From contig DHPY01000028.1 in the NCBI GenBank assembly GCA_002411015.1, forward strand, positions 60,769 through 98,516: 37,748 bases of DNA, written 5' to 3'. The notes beneath the pieces are model-generated. The model made no database searches. It worked only from the letters and a program-made list of their open reading frames with translations, and had not been told where the DNA came from. The position numbers and the translations under genes are program-made. Shown here one piece after another: positions 25,570 to 33,328 of this stretch (the first letter of the stretch is position 1; every line of letters begins with the position of its first letter). This stretch comes from Armatimonadetes bacterium UBA5352 (GTDB lineage Bacteria > Armatimonadota > Zipacnadia > Zipacnadales > UBA5352).

Positions 25570-26196
25570 TCAGCGGGCCTTGCTGCGTTTCCACGCCGCT
25601 ACGCCGAGGAGGCACAGGCCGGATAGGGCCATGCTCGCGGGCTCGGGAACTGCCGCCTCTGCGGGCACAAAGGTGATGTCATCGCCACTCTGGCCCCAGC
25701 CGGTGGCCGGGGTCCAGTCCGGTCCGGGAGGGCCTGAAGACGTTGGGATCCAGAAGGTGATGAGGGTCGGCTGAGGGGGACCCATGAGTTCGAACATCAT
25801 TCCCACTTTCCCCTGGAGAGCGCCGGCCCGATGGTCAAGTACTCCTCCGAATGTCTCGATTCTCCAGGGATTGGGTATCATCCCACCATACGGGGGAGTC
25901 TCCCACCACACCGAGAGGTAGTATGGGAGTTGCGGCGACCACGAGTCGGTCCCGGAAAGCTCATGGACGTAGTCCCAGTAACCAGCCCCCCGATTCTCCG
26001 GGCCGGTGTACCATGCGCTGCCCGTGTCGGCAGTCTCACCAACGTACCTCAGAAATGGTCCTGCCTGCGCGAACGCCAGCTGGACGAACAGGGCCATTGC
26101 AGGCGCGAGTAGTACCGTAGCGATCTGTGGGTCCCTGACATGACGACCGCTGGAACGCGCCGTGCTATTGGCTGAATGTGCCGTCGTCAGGGGCAA
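25570..26196 (-). CDS. PEP-CTERM sorting domain protein
   Basis: A protein of at most 208 residues. The C-terminus has the PEP-CTERM signal: VPEPASMALSGLCLLGVAAW (VPEP motif, one hydrophobic helix), then the basic tail KRSKAR. Such proteins are exported and processed by an exosortase for cell-surface or matrix attachment; none is in the window. The N-terminal hydrophobic run ATVLLAPAMALFVQLAFAQA looks like a signal peptide. The middle (about 45-180) is rich in Trp, Gly and Pro and unrecognised. The start is doubtful: TTG 26196 is the longest, ATG 26097 would keep only a stub of the signal peptide, and neither has a good ribosome binding site. It converges with the lyase gene. Confidence 0.75.
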   Translation of the reverse strand: MPLTTAHSANSTARSSGRHVRDPQIATVLLAPAMALFVQLAFAQAGPFLRYVGETADTGSAWYTGPENRGAGYWDYVHELSGTDSWSPQLPYYLSVWWETPPYGGMIPNPWRIETFGGVLDHRAGALQGKVGMMFELMGPPQPTLITFWIPTSSGPPGPDWTPATGWGQSGDDITFVPAEAAVPEPASMALSGLCLLGVAAWKRSKAR

Positions 26197-26292
26197 TTAC
26201 CACCACTTTGCAGTGAAAGTCAACACTGTGAGCGGAAAGTCTCGTACAATGCAGCTTTCTGGCAGCGCGCCACATCCGAACATGGACACCGA

Positions 26293-27582
26293 TCAGTGAC
26301 CACTGCCCTCCCCCAGGTCTTCGATCTCTACGACCCTGCGTTCCACCATCGCGTCATCAGCCGCGTAGGCGGTATGGTGGCCGTAGACGGAGTCGAGGAT
26401 ATCGGTGGAACTGATTGAGCGCTCCTCGCCGCGAACCGCGCGGACGAAGTCCTCGACCAGCCGCAGGTCGCCGCCGCCATGGCCGTCCATGGTCACGTTG
26501 ACGTCCACGGTCTCCTCAGAGTACTCGCAGCCCGCGCGGGCATCCGGGTGGCGTAGGATGAATGAACCGTTCTCCATGAAGCCCTGAATCTCGCCCTTCG
26601 TGCCCCAGATGTGAACGTGGCGGCCGGGCTGAGCGGTCCCGGTGATCATATCGTGGCTGGCGGTCGCGCCATTCTCGAACTCGATGATCACGGACTGGTG
26701 ATCTGCCACGTCACCGTCCGTGCGGTAGACGCAGCGGCCGAATGGGCTGTCCTCGCGCAGTGAGCGTTCGCGATCCTCGTCCGTGGCGTCCTGGATGTGC
26801 TCGATCGGCTCAAAGGCATACATGCCCCAGCGCCGCTGCTCGAGGTAGTTCTTTCTCGCGGAGTACGGGCAGTCGGGCTCAATCTGACAGTCCACGAGGC
26901 AGCGGGTGCCTGAGCCCTCGGGTGCCGCGGCCTCGCAGAAGACAGTGCGGGAGCCGAAGCTGGAGACGTGGGCGGGGCGGATGCCGGAGTAGTACCAGGC
27001 GATCAGATCGAGATCGTGGCAGCACTTCGCGAGGAGCATCGGGTTCGTGCTGCGGTGCGCCCAGCGGCCGCGGATGAAGGCCACGGCCATGTGGTGGTAG
27101 CTGACCGCCTCGGTGGAGTGCATGGCGTAGACATCGCCGATGTCGCCGGAGAGGATGCGCTGCTTGATCGCCACGTAGAATGGCGCGTAGCGGAGGACGT
27201 GGCCGATCATGAGCTTGCGGCCGGTGCGGCGGGTGGTCTCCAGCAGCGCCAGCAATTCCTCGCGAGTGGGGCAGATGGGTTTCTCGAGGAGCATATCGTA
27301 GCCGGCCTCGAGGAGCGGGAGGGCGGTCGGGACGTGGTCGAGGTCCATGGTGCCATTGATGACTGCGTCGGCGAACTGCGGGACCCGCGCCATCTCCTGC
27401 GCGGTTTCGTAGAGGTTCTCCCCAGGAACGCCAAACTTCTCCGCAGCCTTCATGCGGCGCAGTTCGTCCGGATCGGCGACTCCGACGATCTTCAGCATAT
27501 CCGGCTTGTGCAGCGCGAGACTCGCGTATCCAACGCCACGGTGTCCGGCGCCTACGATGACGGCAGTGACAGGAGCGCTCAT
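26293..27582 (-). CDS. Gfo/Idh/MocA family oxidoreductase
   Basis: A 429-residue NAD(P)-dependent dehydrogenase. The Rossmann start is VIVGAGHRGVGYASLALH, the family EKP signature is LLEKPICPT near residue 100, and the substrate-side motif CCHDLDLIAWYYSG occurs near 195. MDGHGGGDLRLVEDFVRAV near 380 is typical of the longer, about 420-residue subfamily found in glycan-degrading bacteria. The ATG at 27582 has GGAGG ten bases upstream. It follows the cold-shock gene on the same strand but is separated by a strong terminator, so it is probably a separate unit. Its substrate is probably a sugar derivative, not specified further. Confidence 0.88.
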   Translation of the reverse strand: MSAPVTAVIVGAGHRGVGYASLALHKPDMLKIVGVADPDELRRMKAAEKFGVPGENLYETAQEMARVPQFADAVINGTMDLDHVPTALPLLEAGYDMLLEKPICPTREELLALLETTRRTGRKLMIGHVLRYAPFYVAIKQRILSGDIGDVYAMHSTEAVSYHHMAVAFIRGRWAHRSTNPMLLAKCCHDLDLIAWYYSGIRPAHVSSFGSRTVFCEAAAPEGSGTRCLVDCQIEPDCPYSARKNYLEQRRWGMYAFEPIEHIQDATDEDRERSLREDSPFGRCVYRTDGDVADHQSVIIEFENGATASHDMITGTAQPGRHVHIWGTKGEIQGFMENGSFILRHPDARAGCEYSEETVDVNVTMDGHGGGDLRLVEDFVRAVRGEERSISSTDILDSVYGHHTAYAADDAMVERRVVEIEDLGEGSGH

Positions 27583-27621
27583 TGCTACCGGTCCTCCATG
27601 GCGCCGCGGCGCCTGTAGAAA

Positions 27622-27658
27622 GACAGCCCCCGGCCGCCTGTTGGGCCGGGGCGCTGTC
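27622..27658 (-). terminator. Intrinsic terminator of the cold-shock gene
   Basis: On the minus strand, a 14-bp stem (GACAGC and CCCCGGCC at 27622-27635, paired with GGCCGGGG and GCTGTC at 27644-27658, one bulged base) is followed by TCTTTCT. It lies 18 bp past the stop of the cold-shock gene and upstream of the dehydrogenase. This is the best terminator in the window. Confidence 0.85.
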
Positions 27659-27675
27659 GCGCGTGCAGGAAGAAG

Positions 27676-27912
27676 CTACCAGACGAACGGCGAGTCGCTG
27701 CTTGGCGCGGCCTTCGTCACCACAACATTTGTCGCGCGAGGTCCCTTGGTATCTTCTTCGACGTCGAACTCGACCTCTGAGCCCTCAGCGAGGCTTCGGT
27801 AGCCCTCGCCAACGATGGCGGAGTAGTGAACGAACACGTCCTCGCCATCCGATTGCGCTATGAAGCCGTAGCCCTTCTCGTCATCGAACCATTTCACTTT
27901 GCCAGTTGCCAT
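27676..27912 (-). CDS. CspA-family cold-shock protein (copy 1)
   Basis: A 78-residue single cold-shock domain that binds single-stranded RNA/DNA and acts as an RNA chaperone. RNP1 is KGYGFI (13-18) and RNP2 is VFVHYS (26-31), both intact. The extra C-terminal tail KAAPSSDSPFVW extends the usual 65-70-residue core. The ATG at 27912 gives the standard MATGKVKWF start, with GGAGG at 27921-27925, eight bases away. It is 79% identical to the gene at 28202-28438 (62 of 78). The intervening 289 bp holds the terminator of copy 2 and about 240 bp of leader, in which I could not place a convincing promoter. The residues around position 75 differ between copies. Confidence 0.95.
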   Translation of the reverse strand: MATGKVKWFDDEKGYGFIAQSDGEDVFVHYSAIVGEGYRSLAEGSEVEFDVEEDTKGPRATNVVVTKAAPSSDSPFVW

Positions 27913-28154
27913 GCAGACACCCTCCATCCGAGTATTCCCCGTGTGCCCCGGCCGCGCCACGACAGTGTGCGTCCCGAACAGCTCTCAGGGCGGCGGTGCG
28001 TTCACGCCGGAAGTGCTCTCATACTCAATGATAGCACAGGGCAAGGGATGGGCGCAACCGGAGGGGGCGTTGGGGCGTTGGCGTAGAGACAGCCGCCAGG
28101 CGCAAAGAGACGCCCGCGATCAGATCAGATGCGTAACAGCGGTCACACAATGCA

Positions 28155-28180
28155 CAACGCCCGGCGGGAACCGGGCGTTG
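28155..28180 (-). terminator. Terminator of cold-shock gene copy 2
   Basis: A perfect 10-bp stem, CAACGCCCGG (28155-28164) and CCGGGCGTTG (28171-28180), with a 6-nt loop, lies 21 bp past the stop at 28202 and is followed on the minus strand by TGCATTGTGT. The two copies are therefore probably independent transcripts. Confidence 0.7.
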
Positions 28181-28201
28181 CGGTTGTTCACGAGGTCGCC
28201 A

Positions 28202-28438
28202 CTACCACCTGGTGGTGCTGTCGCTGGACGGCGCGGCCTTGGTCACGACGACGTTGGCGGCGCGAGGGCCCTTGGCATCGCTTTCGACATCGAACTCGAC
28301 CTCGGAGCCCTCGGTCAGGGTCTTGTAACCCTCGCCCGCGATGGATGAGTAGTGAACGAACACATCCTCACCATCGGCGCGCTCGATGAAGCCGTAGCCC
28401 TTCGCGTCGTCGAACCACTTGACGGTCCCGGTGGCCAT
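28202..28438 (-). CDS. CspA-family cold-shock protein (copy 2)
   Basis: A 78-residue single cold-shock domain protein with intact RNP1 (KGYGFI) and RNP2 (VFVHYS), starting MATGTVKWFDD. The tail KAAPSSDSTTRW matches the first copy up to the last four residues. The ATG at 28438 has GGAGG at 28447-28451, eight bases away. It is a tandem paralogue of 27676-27912, likely from a local duplication, but with its own promoter (28536-28564) and terminator (28155-28180). Codon use and context look native. It probably acts as an RNA chaperone in the cytoplasm; whether it is cold-induced cannot be told from the sequence. Confidence 0.95.
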   Translation of the reverse strand: MATGTVKWFDDAKGYGFIERADGEDVFVHYSSIAGEGYKTLTEGSEVEFDVESDAKGPRAANVVVTKAAPSSDSTTRW

Positions 28439-28523
28439 TACGGGTACCTCCCGCAGATTCGTGCGGTGTTCTGGCGCAACGGGACAGAACCCTTCAGCGC
28501 CGCGAACAACAGCACAGCACGTA

Positions 28524-28564
28524 ATACTCCTCTGGAGTATACGCACATACGGCAGAAAGAGCAA
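28524..28564 (-). promoter_or_regulatory. Promoter with start-site inverted repeat, cold-shock gene copy 2
   Basis: On the minus strand, -35 TTGCTC (28559-28564), a 17-bp spacer and -10 TATACT (28536-28541). A perfect 7-bp inverted repeat, ATACTCC (28524-28530) and GGAGTAT (28534-28540), overlaps the -10 and predicted start near 28529. It could be an operator, or a 5' hairpin in the roughly 90-nt leader. Confidence 0.65.
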
Positions 28565-28602
28565 GGCTATAGATGAAACACCTTAGGATTCTGTTGCCGA
28601 CC

Positions 28603-29393
28603 TCAAGAACCTGCGAAGTCCTCGGCTTCGCTACGAGCTATCAGCGCCCAGCGGTCGAAACGCTGAGTGTCGCAGTTGCAGGTGTGCGTATCCTTGAGGA
28701 TGATCTCGATCGCGCAGCCATGTTCTGAGGCGACCTTGAGCGTCTCACGCAGGTCCCGTCGGACTGCATCTTCATCAAAGGATACTCCTGCGGGCAATGC
28801 CGGATTGGGCTTCCAGGAGAAGATCGCGTCGCCCTGAAGCTGCTCCGCGCTTCGCCGGACATCGGCCCACGGGCTGATGGACACCCGGCGGAGGCGAGCG
28901 ACGCGCGCCATGAGGAACTCAGGCTTGCGGTCCAGCGGCTCGCAGCAGCCGTAGCTGTTGAGCCCGAAACGCTGGAGGATCGGCAGCTGGTAGGGGAGGA
29001 CGAACTCCTCGTGCATGGCCGGTGAGACCTCGGACATCGTCTGCGCCTCGCAGAAGCCCCAGAGGTCGGCCAGTCGCACATGCGGGTTGCCCTGGTCGGG
29101 GCGTCCACAACCTGATCATCGCCGGAATGCTCGTCGGCATAGATACGGTGGCGCAGGGCAAGCTCCATATGACGCGGGGGCTGGCCATCGCAGCGCAGGG
29201 AGCCATGCGGAATCATCTCGATCCACGCGCCCTCGGGGGAGACGAAGACCGGCGGGCGGATCGGGTGCGGGCAGTTCTGAGCGTACCAGATGGCTCGGCG
29301 CTGCTCCTGCACCGGGTCGGCGGCTATCTCCGCCACGCGGCGAGCGAGGTCACGAAGAACACGGCGGTCGGACTGTGCGATCCTTCCAGGCAT
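28603..29393 (-). pseudogene. Uroporphyrinogen decarboxylase-like protein gene, internally deleted and frameshifted
   Basis: Two pieces of one protein lie on the minus strand in different frames. The 5' piece (29393 to about 29100) begins MPGRIAQSDRRVLRDLARRV and includes PVFVSPEGAWIEM and RHRIYADEHSGDDQVVDAP, which looks like the N-terminal ~95 residues. The 3' piece (about 29085 to 28603) begins HVRLADLWGFCEAQTMSEVS and includes LNSYGCCEPLDRKPEF, VSISPWADVRR, FSWKPNPA and IEIILKDTHTCNCD, typical of the C-terminal ~155 residues. The catalytic middle (I estimate 130 or more residues of about 400) is missing at a junction near 29085-29110, and the frame changes there. No ribosome binding site is strong at ATG 29393. 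Full members are common near glycan genes; their reaction is not known to me. Confidence 0.85.
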
Positions 29394-29426
29394 GGGCGCA
29401 TCAGCCTTCCGGCGGTACAGTCGGCC

Positions 29427-30875
29427 TCACAGCTCGATCTGCTTCCATCTGCCGAGCCTGAAGATCCACGCGACCATGATCGCCTGCAACACCCACGCGA
29501 TCGCGAGCCCAAGCCAGACGCCGGAGGGGCCCATCCCAAAGGCTGAGGAGAGCGTCCAGGCGAGGGCCGGCCCGACAACCATGGTGAAGATCAGGCTTGC
29601 GTAGAGCGGCGAGAGCGTGTCGCCCGCGCCGCGCAGAGCGCCTGAGAATGCCATCGAGCCGGCCACGATGGGCTGCACCACCGCGATGATCCTAAGCGCG
29701 ATCACGCCCCAGCCAACGGCGTCCGGGTCGTCGGTGAAGAAGCCGATCAGCGGCCGGGCGAAGATGATCGCCAGCACCGAAAGGACACCTATCGCGGCCA
29801 CGCTGATCCCGACGACGGTCCAGCCGCTGCGCTCGGCCCTGTCCGGCCGGCCCGCCCCGAGGTTCTGCCCGACGGTGGTCATTGCGGCGCTCATCAGGGC
29901 GAGGCCGAACATGACCATGACCATGCCCATCTGCTGGGAGACGGTGTGGCCGGCCACCGCGAGGCGCCCCGCGTCGGTCTGGTAGAGGATCCACAGGAGG
30001 ATCATGTACGAGAAGTTGCGCGTGACGCCCTGAAGAGAGGACGGAATGCCAATGTAGAACATCTTCTTCCAGATCTTGAGATCGAACAGCCAGTGATCCA
30101 GCAGGTGCAGGTGGATGGCGTAGCGGCCGCTGGAGAGCATCCACAACAGTACAATGGCGCCGACTACGCGTGAGATCACGAGGCCCCAGGCGGCGCCGGC
30201 GACCTGAAGCTCCGGGAACGGGCCGATGCCGAAGATGAGGAGCCAGTCGAAGAAGACGTTGATGGCGTTCATGATCGCGAGCAGGATCAGCGGCGTGAGG
30301 GTATCTCCCGCGCCGTTGAGCGCCGAGGTGAGCATGAAGTTGATCATGAGCGCGATGGCGCCGAGGAAGAAGACACGGGTGTAGTCCATCGCGAATCTCA
30401 GCACCAGGTCGGTGGCGCCGAGAGACGCCATGAGCGGCTCAGCGGTGAACCAACCGAGTGGGATGAAGATGACGCCGATCAGCACGGCGAGGATGATTGC
30501 CTGGCGAGTGACGGCCTCGACGCGTTCGCGACGGCCCTGGCCGGTGTAGCGGGCGACGAGGACCTGGGTGCCGGTGGAGACCGCGAGCACCGCGGTCATG
30601 ACGGTCATGATGACGCCATTGGCGGTGCCGACCGCGGCGATTGCGTCTCGCCCGACGGACGATTCCGGGCCCATCAGGCCGACCATCTTCATGTCGGCGA
30701 TGCCGAGGAACCATTGGAGGAACGAGCCTGCCACGATCGGCCATGAGAGCCGGGCGATGCCCACCAGCAGGTTGCCTTGCGTCAGATCGACTCGGCGTGA
30801 TGCCGAGCGACGTTGCTCGGTGGCTTCAGCATCAGTCTCCTCAGTCGCTGTTGCGTAGTCGGGTGTTTCTGCCAC
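29427..30875 (-). CDS. MATE family efflux transporter
   Basis: A 482-residue inner-membrane cation/drug antiporter with about 12 helices in two homologous halves. The N-half has LLVGIARLSWPIVAGSFLQW and GTANGVIMTVMTAVLAVSTG, with VARYTGQGRR as the conserved loop. The inter-repeat segment KKMFYIGIPSSLQGVTRN starts the second half, followed by GHTVSQQMGMVMVMF and TTVGQNLGAGRPD, the standard MATE G-Q-x-x-G-A motif. The length fits the NorM/DinF-type family. The frame is open for 83 codons upstream, but GTG 30875 gives a normal length, with GGGAG at 30881-30885. A promoter lies at 30963-30991. Its substrate could be a drug, a metabolite or a lipid-linked compound. Confidence 0.92.
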   Translation of the reverse strand: MAETPDYATATEETDAEATEQRRSASRRVDLTQGNLLVGIARLSWPIVAGSFLQWFLGIADMKMVGLMGPESSVGRDAIAAVGTANGVIMTVMTAVLAVSTGTQVLVARYTGQGRRERVEAVTRQAIILAVLIGVIFIPLGWFTAEPLMASLGATDLVLRFAMDYTRVFFLGAIALMINFMLTSALNGAGDTLTPLILLAIMNAINVFFDWLLIFGIGPFPELQVAGAAWGLVISRVVGAIVLLWMLSSGRYAIHLHLLDHWLFDLKIWKKMFYIGIPSSLQGVTRNFSYMILLWILYQTDAGRLAVAGHTVSQQMGMVMVMFGLALMSAAMTTVGQNLGAGRPDRAERSGWTVVGISVAAIGVLSVLAIIFARPLIGFFTDDPDAVGWGVIALRIIAVVQPIVAGSMAFSGALRGAGDTLSPLYASLIFTMVVGPALAWTLSSAFGMGPSGVWLGLAIAWVLQAIMVAWIFRLGRWKQIEL

Positions 30876-30962
30876 GGCTCTCTCCCGGAGTGGATGTAGA
30901 AGATGTGTCCCAATGATGGAAAATGCCGCCGGCACCGGGTGCCGGCAGCAGCTTACATCTCC

Positions 30963-30991
30963 AGTATACCGCATCATCGTTGCCGGCGCAA
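30963..30991 (-). promoter_or_regulatory. Sigma70-type promoter for the MATE gene
   Basis: On the minus strand, -35 TTGCGC (30986-30991), a 17-bp spacer and -10 TATACT (30963-30968). The start would be near 30956, about 80 nt before the GTG start codon. It lies in the gap between the divergent MATE and XRE-cupin genes. Confidence 0.65.
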
Positions 30992-31102
30992 CGTATTGTG
31001 GGAGTGAGGAGGTGGAGCGGGCGGATGCCGAGAAGAACAGCCGCCCGAGGCCTGTCGCGCCTTGCGCACGGCAGAGCGATGCGCATCTGAGGAGACTGGA
31101 CG

Positions 31103-31648
31103 ATGAATGAGCAACTCGCCGCAATCGGACGCCGCGTTGCGGAACTGCGCGAGATCAAGGGGCTTTCACAGGAGGCACTCGCGCGGCAGATCGGCTGTCC
31201 GCTCGACCTGTATAGGCGCTACGAGACCGGAGACGAGGACATACCCGTGGGGCTGCTCTTCCAGATAGCCCAGGGCTTTGGCGTGGAGCTCACGGCGCTG
31301 CTGACCGGCGCCGATCCCCGCCTGCGCAGCTTCAGTGTTACGCGAGCCGGACACGGAGTGGGCGTGGAACGCCGGCGCGATTACGACTACGAGGCGCTCG
31401 CATACAACTTCGCGAACAAGGCCTGTGAGCCATTCCTCGTCACGGTTGAGCCCGGGGGCGAGCCATCGCTGAACGCCCATCCCGGCCAGGAGTTCGATTA
31501 CATGCTCGAAGGCCGCATGGAGATCGTCATCGGCAGCCACTCCGTCCAGCTTGGCGCCAACGATTGCATCTACTTCGACGCCTCGCAGCCGCACGCCATG
31601 CGCGCGCTGGATGACAAGCCTGCCAAGTTCATCGCCGTTATCGTCTAA
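31103..31648 (+). CDS. XRE-family helix-turn-helix regulator with C-terminal cupin domain
   Basis: A 181-residue DNA-binding regulator. The N-terminal HTH (about 8-66) reads VAELREIKGLSQEALARQIG, then LYRRYETGDEDIPVGLLFQIA. The cupin domain (about 105-181) has HPGQEFDYMLEGRMEIVIG and IYFDASQPHAMRAL, retaining His residues of the beta-barrel that can hold a metal or small ligand. Such HTH-cupin proteins commonly control the neighbouring operon by binding a small molecule. The ATG at 31103 has GAGGAG at 31089-31094. It is followed by an acyl-CoA synthetase 27 bp on, on the same strand, so it probably regulates that gene. It is divergent from the MATE gene. Confidence 0.9.
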   Translation: MNEQLAAIGRRVAELREIKGLSQEALARQIGCPLDLYRRYETGDEDIPVGLLFQIAQGFGVELTALLTGADPRLRSFSVTRAGHGVGVERRRDYDYEALAYNFANKACEPFLVTVEPGGEPSLNAHPGQEFDYMLEGRMEIVIGSHSVQLGANDCIYFDASQPHAMRALDDKPAKFIAVIV

Positions 31649-31675
31649 TCGCCGGCCACAAGAAGGTGGATAGTC

Positions 31676-33319
31676 GTGCTAAGGAACCTGGTTCCGCAGA
31701 CAGAGTTCGACACATATGATGACTTCCGCGAAAACTTCCGCATCATTGTCCCCGAGAACTTCAACTTTGGCTATGATGTTGTTGACGGAATCGCCGAGTG
31801 TGAACCCGATCGCCCTGCTCTCGTCTGGGTCGACGAGTCGGGGGGTGAGGCGAGCTTCACCTTCGCGGAGATGAAGCGGCGCACCGATCAGGCGGCGGCG
31901 CTGTTTGCCGAGATGGGCATCCGCCGGGGCGACGCCGTGATGCTGATCCTCCGCCGGCACTACGAGTACTGGTTCTGCCTCGTGGCGCTGCACAAGCTTG
32001 GCGCCATCGGCATCCCTGCCACGCACCTGCTCACCGCGAAGGACATCGTCTACCGGTGCAACGCAGCCGATGTGAAGATGATCGTGACGGTGAACGAGGA
32101 CCGCGTGACGGATGCCGTGGACGCGGCCACTTTTGAGGCCGGGACGCTGGAGCATCGCGTCGTGGTCGGGGGAGAGCGTGAGGGCTGGACCAGCTTCGAT
32201 GCCGAGATGGGGGTCGAGCGTGCGTTCACGCGTCCCACTGGCGATCAGGCCACGCGCAACGATGACACGATGCTGCTCTACTTCACCTCGGGCACCACAG
32301 GCATGCCGAAGATGGTCCGACAGGACTTCACCTACCCGCTCGGGCATATCCTGACCGCGCTCTGGCAGGGCTGCGAGGACGGCGGATTGCACCTGACGGT
32401 CTCCGATACCGGGTGGGCCAAGGCTTCTTGGGGGAAGATCTACGGCCAGTGGATCGTTGGCAGCGCGGTCTTCGTGTATGAGTTCGAGCGCTTCGTGCCG
32501 CAGGACCTGCTGCGCGTGCTGCAGGACTACCCGGTAACCACCTTCTGCGCGCCGCCGACCATCTTCCGGTTCCTCATCAAGGAGGACCTCTCGGCGTGGG
32601 ACCTCTCGGGTCTGCACCATGTCGTGACAGCCGGAGAGCCGCTGAACCCGGAGGTCTTCAACCGCTTCCTCGAGGGCACCGGACTGCGCATCATGGAGGG
32701 CTACGGGCAGACAGAGACGGTGGTCATTGTGGCCACGTGGCCCTGGATGGAGCCTCGGCCAGGCTCGATGGGCCTGCCATCAGCGGGCTGGGAGGTCGAC
32801 CTGATGAACGAGGAGGGCCGCAGTTGCGAGGTGGGGGAGGGCGGCCAGATCGTCATCCGCGTCCCGGGCGAGCGACCGACCGGCATGTTCGGCGACTACC
32901 ACGCCGATACCGAGCTTAATGAGCGCGTCTGGAAGGATGGCGTCTACCACACCGGCGACATGGCTTGGCGCGATGAGGACGGCTACTACTGGTTCGTCGG
33001 CCGCTCGGACGATGTCATCAAGTCCTCCGGCTACCGCATCGGGCCTTTTGAGGTCGAAAGCGCGCTGATGGAGCACCCGGCGGTGCTGGAGTGTGCGGTG
33101 ACCGGCGAGCCCGATCCGGATCGTGGCGCGATCGTGAAGGCGACCGTCGTGCTGGCTGCGGGCTATCAGCCATCGGACGCACTCGTGACGGAGCTGCAGG
33201 AGCACGTGAAGCGCGTGACTGCGCCCTACAAGTACCCGCGGAAGATCGAATTCGTGTCCGAACTGCCGAAGACGATCTCCGGGAAGATCCGGCGCGTCGA
33301 GATCCGCGGCGATGCCTGA
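31676..33319 (+). CDS. AMP-dependent acyl-CoA synthetase (ANL superfamily)
   Basis: A 547-residue ligase that activates a carboxylic acid as an acyl-AMP and transfers it to CoA. Motifs in order: MLLYFTSGTTGMPKMVRQ near 200-216 (P-loop); MEGYGQTETVV near 340 (A5); HTGDMAWRDEDGYYWFVGRSDDVIKSSGYRIGPFEVE spread over 425-460 (hinge and A8); and PKTISGKIRR near 535, holding the catalytic Lys. It resembles the medium-chain (ACSM-type) branch rather than acetyl-CoA synthetase, with the early GYDVVDGIAE pattern. The start is GTG at 31676 with GAAGGTGG at 31662-31669. It lies immediately after the XRE-cupin regulator, so the two may form an inducible pair. The acyl substrate is not determined. It converges with the radical SAM gene with nine bases between stops. 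Confidence 0.92.
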   Translation: MLRNLVPQTEFDTYDDFRENFRIIVPENFNFGYDVVDGIAECEPDRPALVWVDESGGEASFTFAEMKRRTDQAAALFAEMGIRRGDAVMLILRRHYEYWFCLVALHKLGAIGIPATHLLTAKDIVYRCNAADVKMIVTVNEDRVTDAVDAATFEAGTLEHRVVVGGEREGWTSFDAEMGVERAFTRPTGDQATRNDDTMLLYFTSGTTGMPKMVRQDFTYPLGHILTALWQGCEDGGLHLTVSDTGWAKASWGKIYGQWIVGSAVFVYEFERFVPQDLLRVLQDYPVTTFCAPPTIFRFLIKEDLSAWDLSGLHHVVTAGEPLNPEVFNRFLEGTGLRIMEGYGQTETVVIVATWPWMEPRPGSMGLPSAGWEVDLMNEEGRSCEVGEGGQIVIRVPGERPTGMFGDYHADTELNERVWKDGVYHTGDMAWRDEDGYYWFVGRSDDVIKSSGYRIGPFEVESALMEHPAVLECAVTGEPDPDRGAIVKATVVLAAGYQPSDALVTELQEHVKRVTAPYKYPRKIEFVSELPKTISGKIRRVEIRGDA

Positions 33320-33328
33320 CGCGCGCCC

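Noticed and set aside
26195..26223. Promoter for the PEP-CTERM gene with -35 TTGACT at 26218-26223
   Set aside because: The -10 at the right distance (GTAATT) is poor, and transcription would start after the longest start codon, so I did not list it.
28603..29393. Programmed frameshift in the URO-D-like gene
   Set aside because: The middle of the protein is missing as well as the frame changing, which a programmed shift cannot explain.
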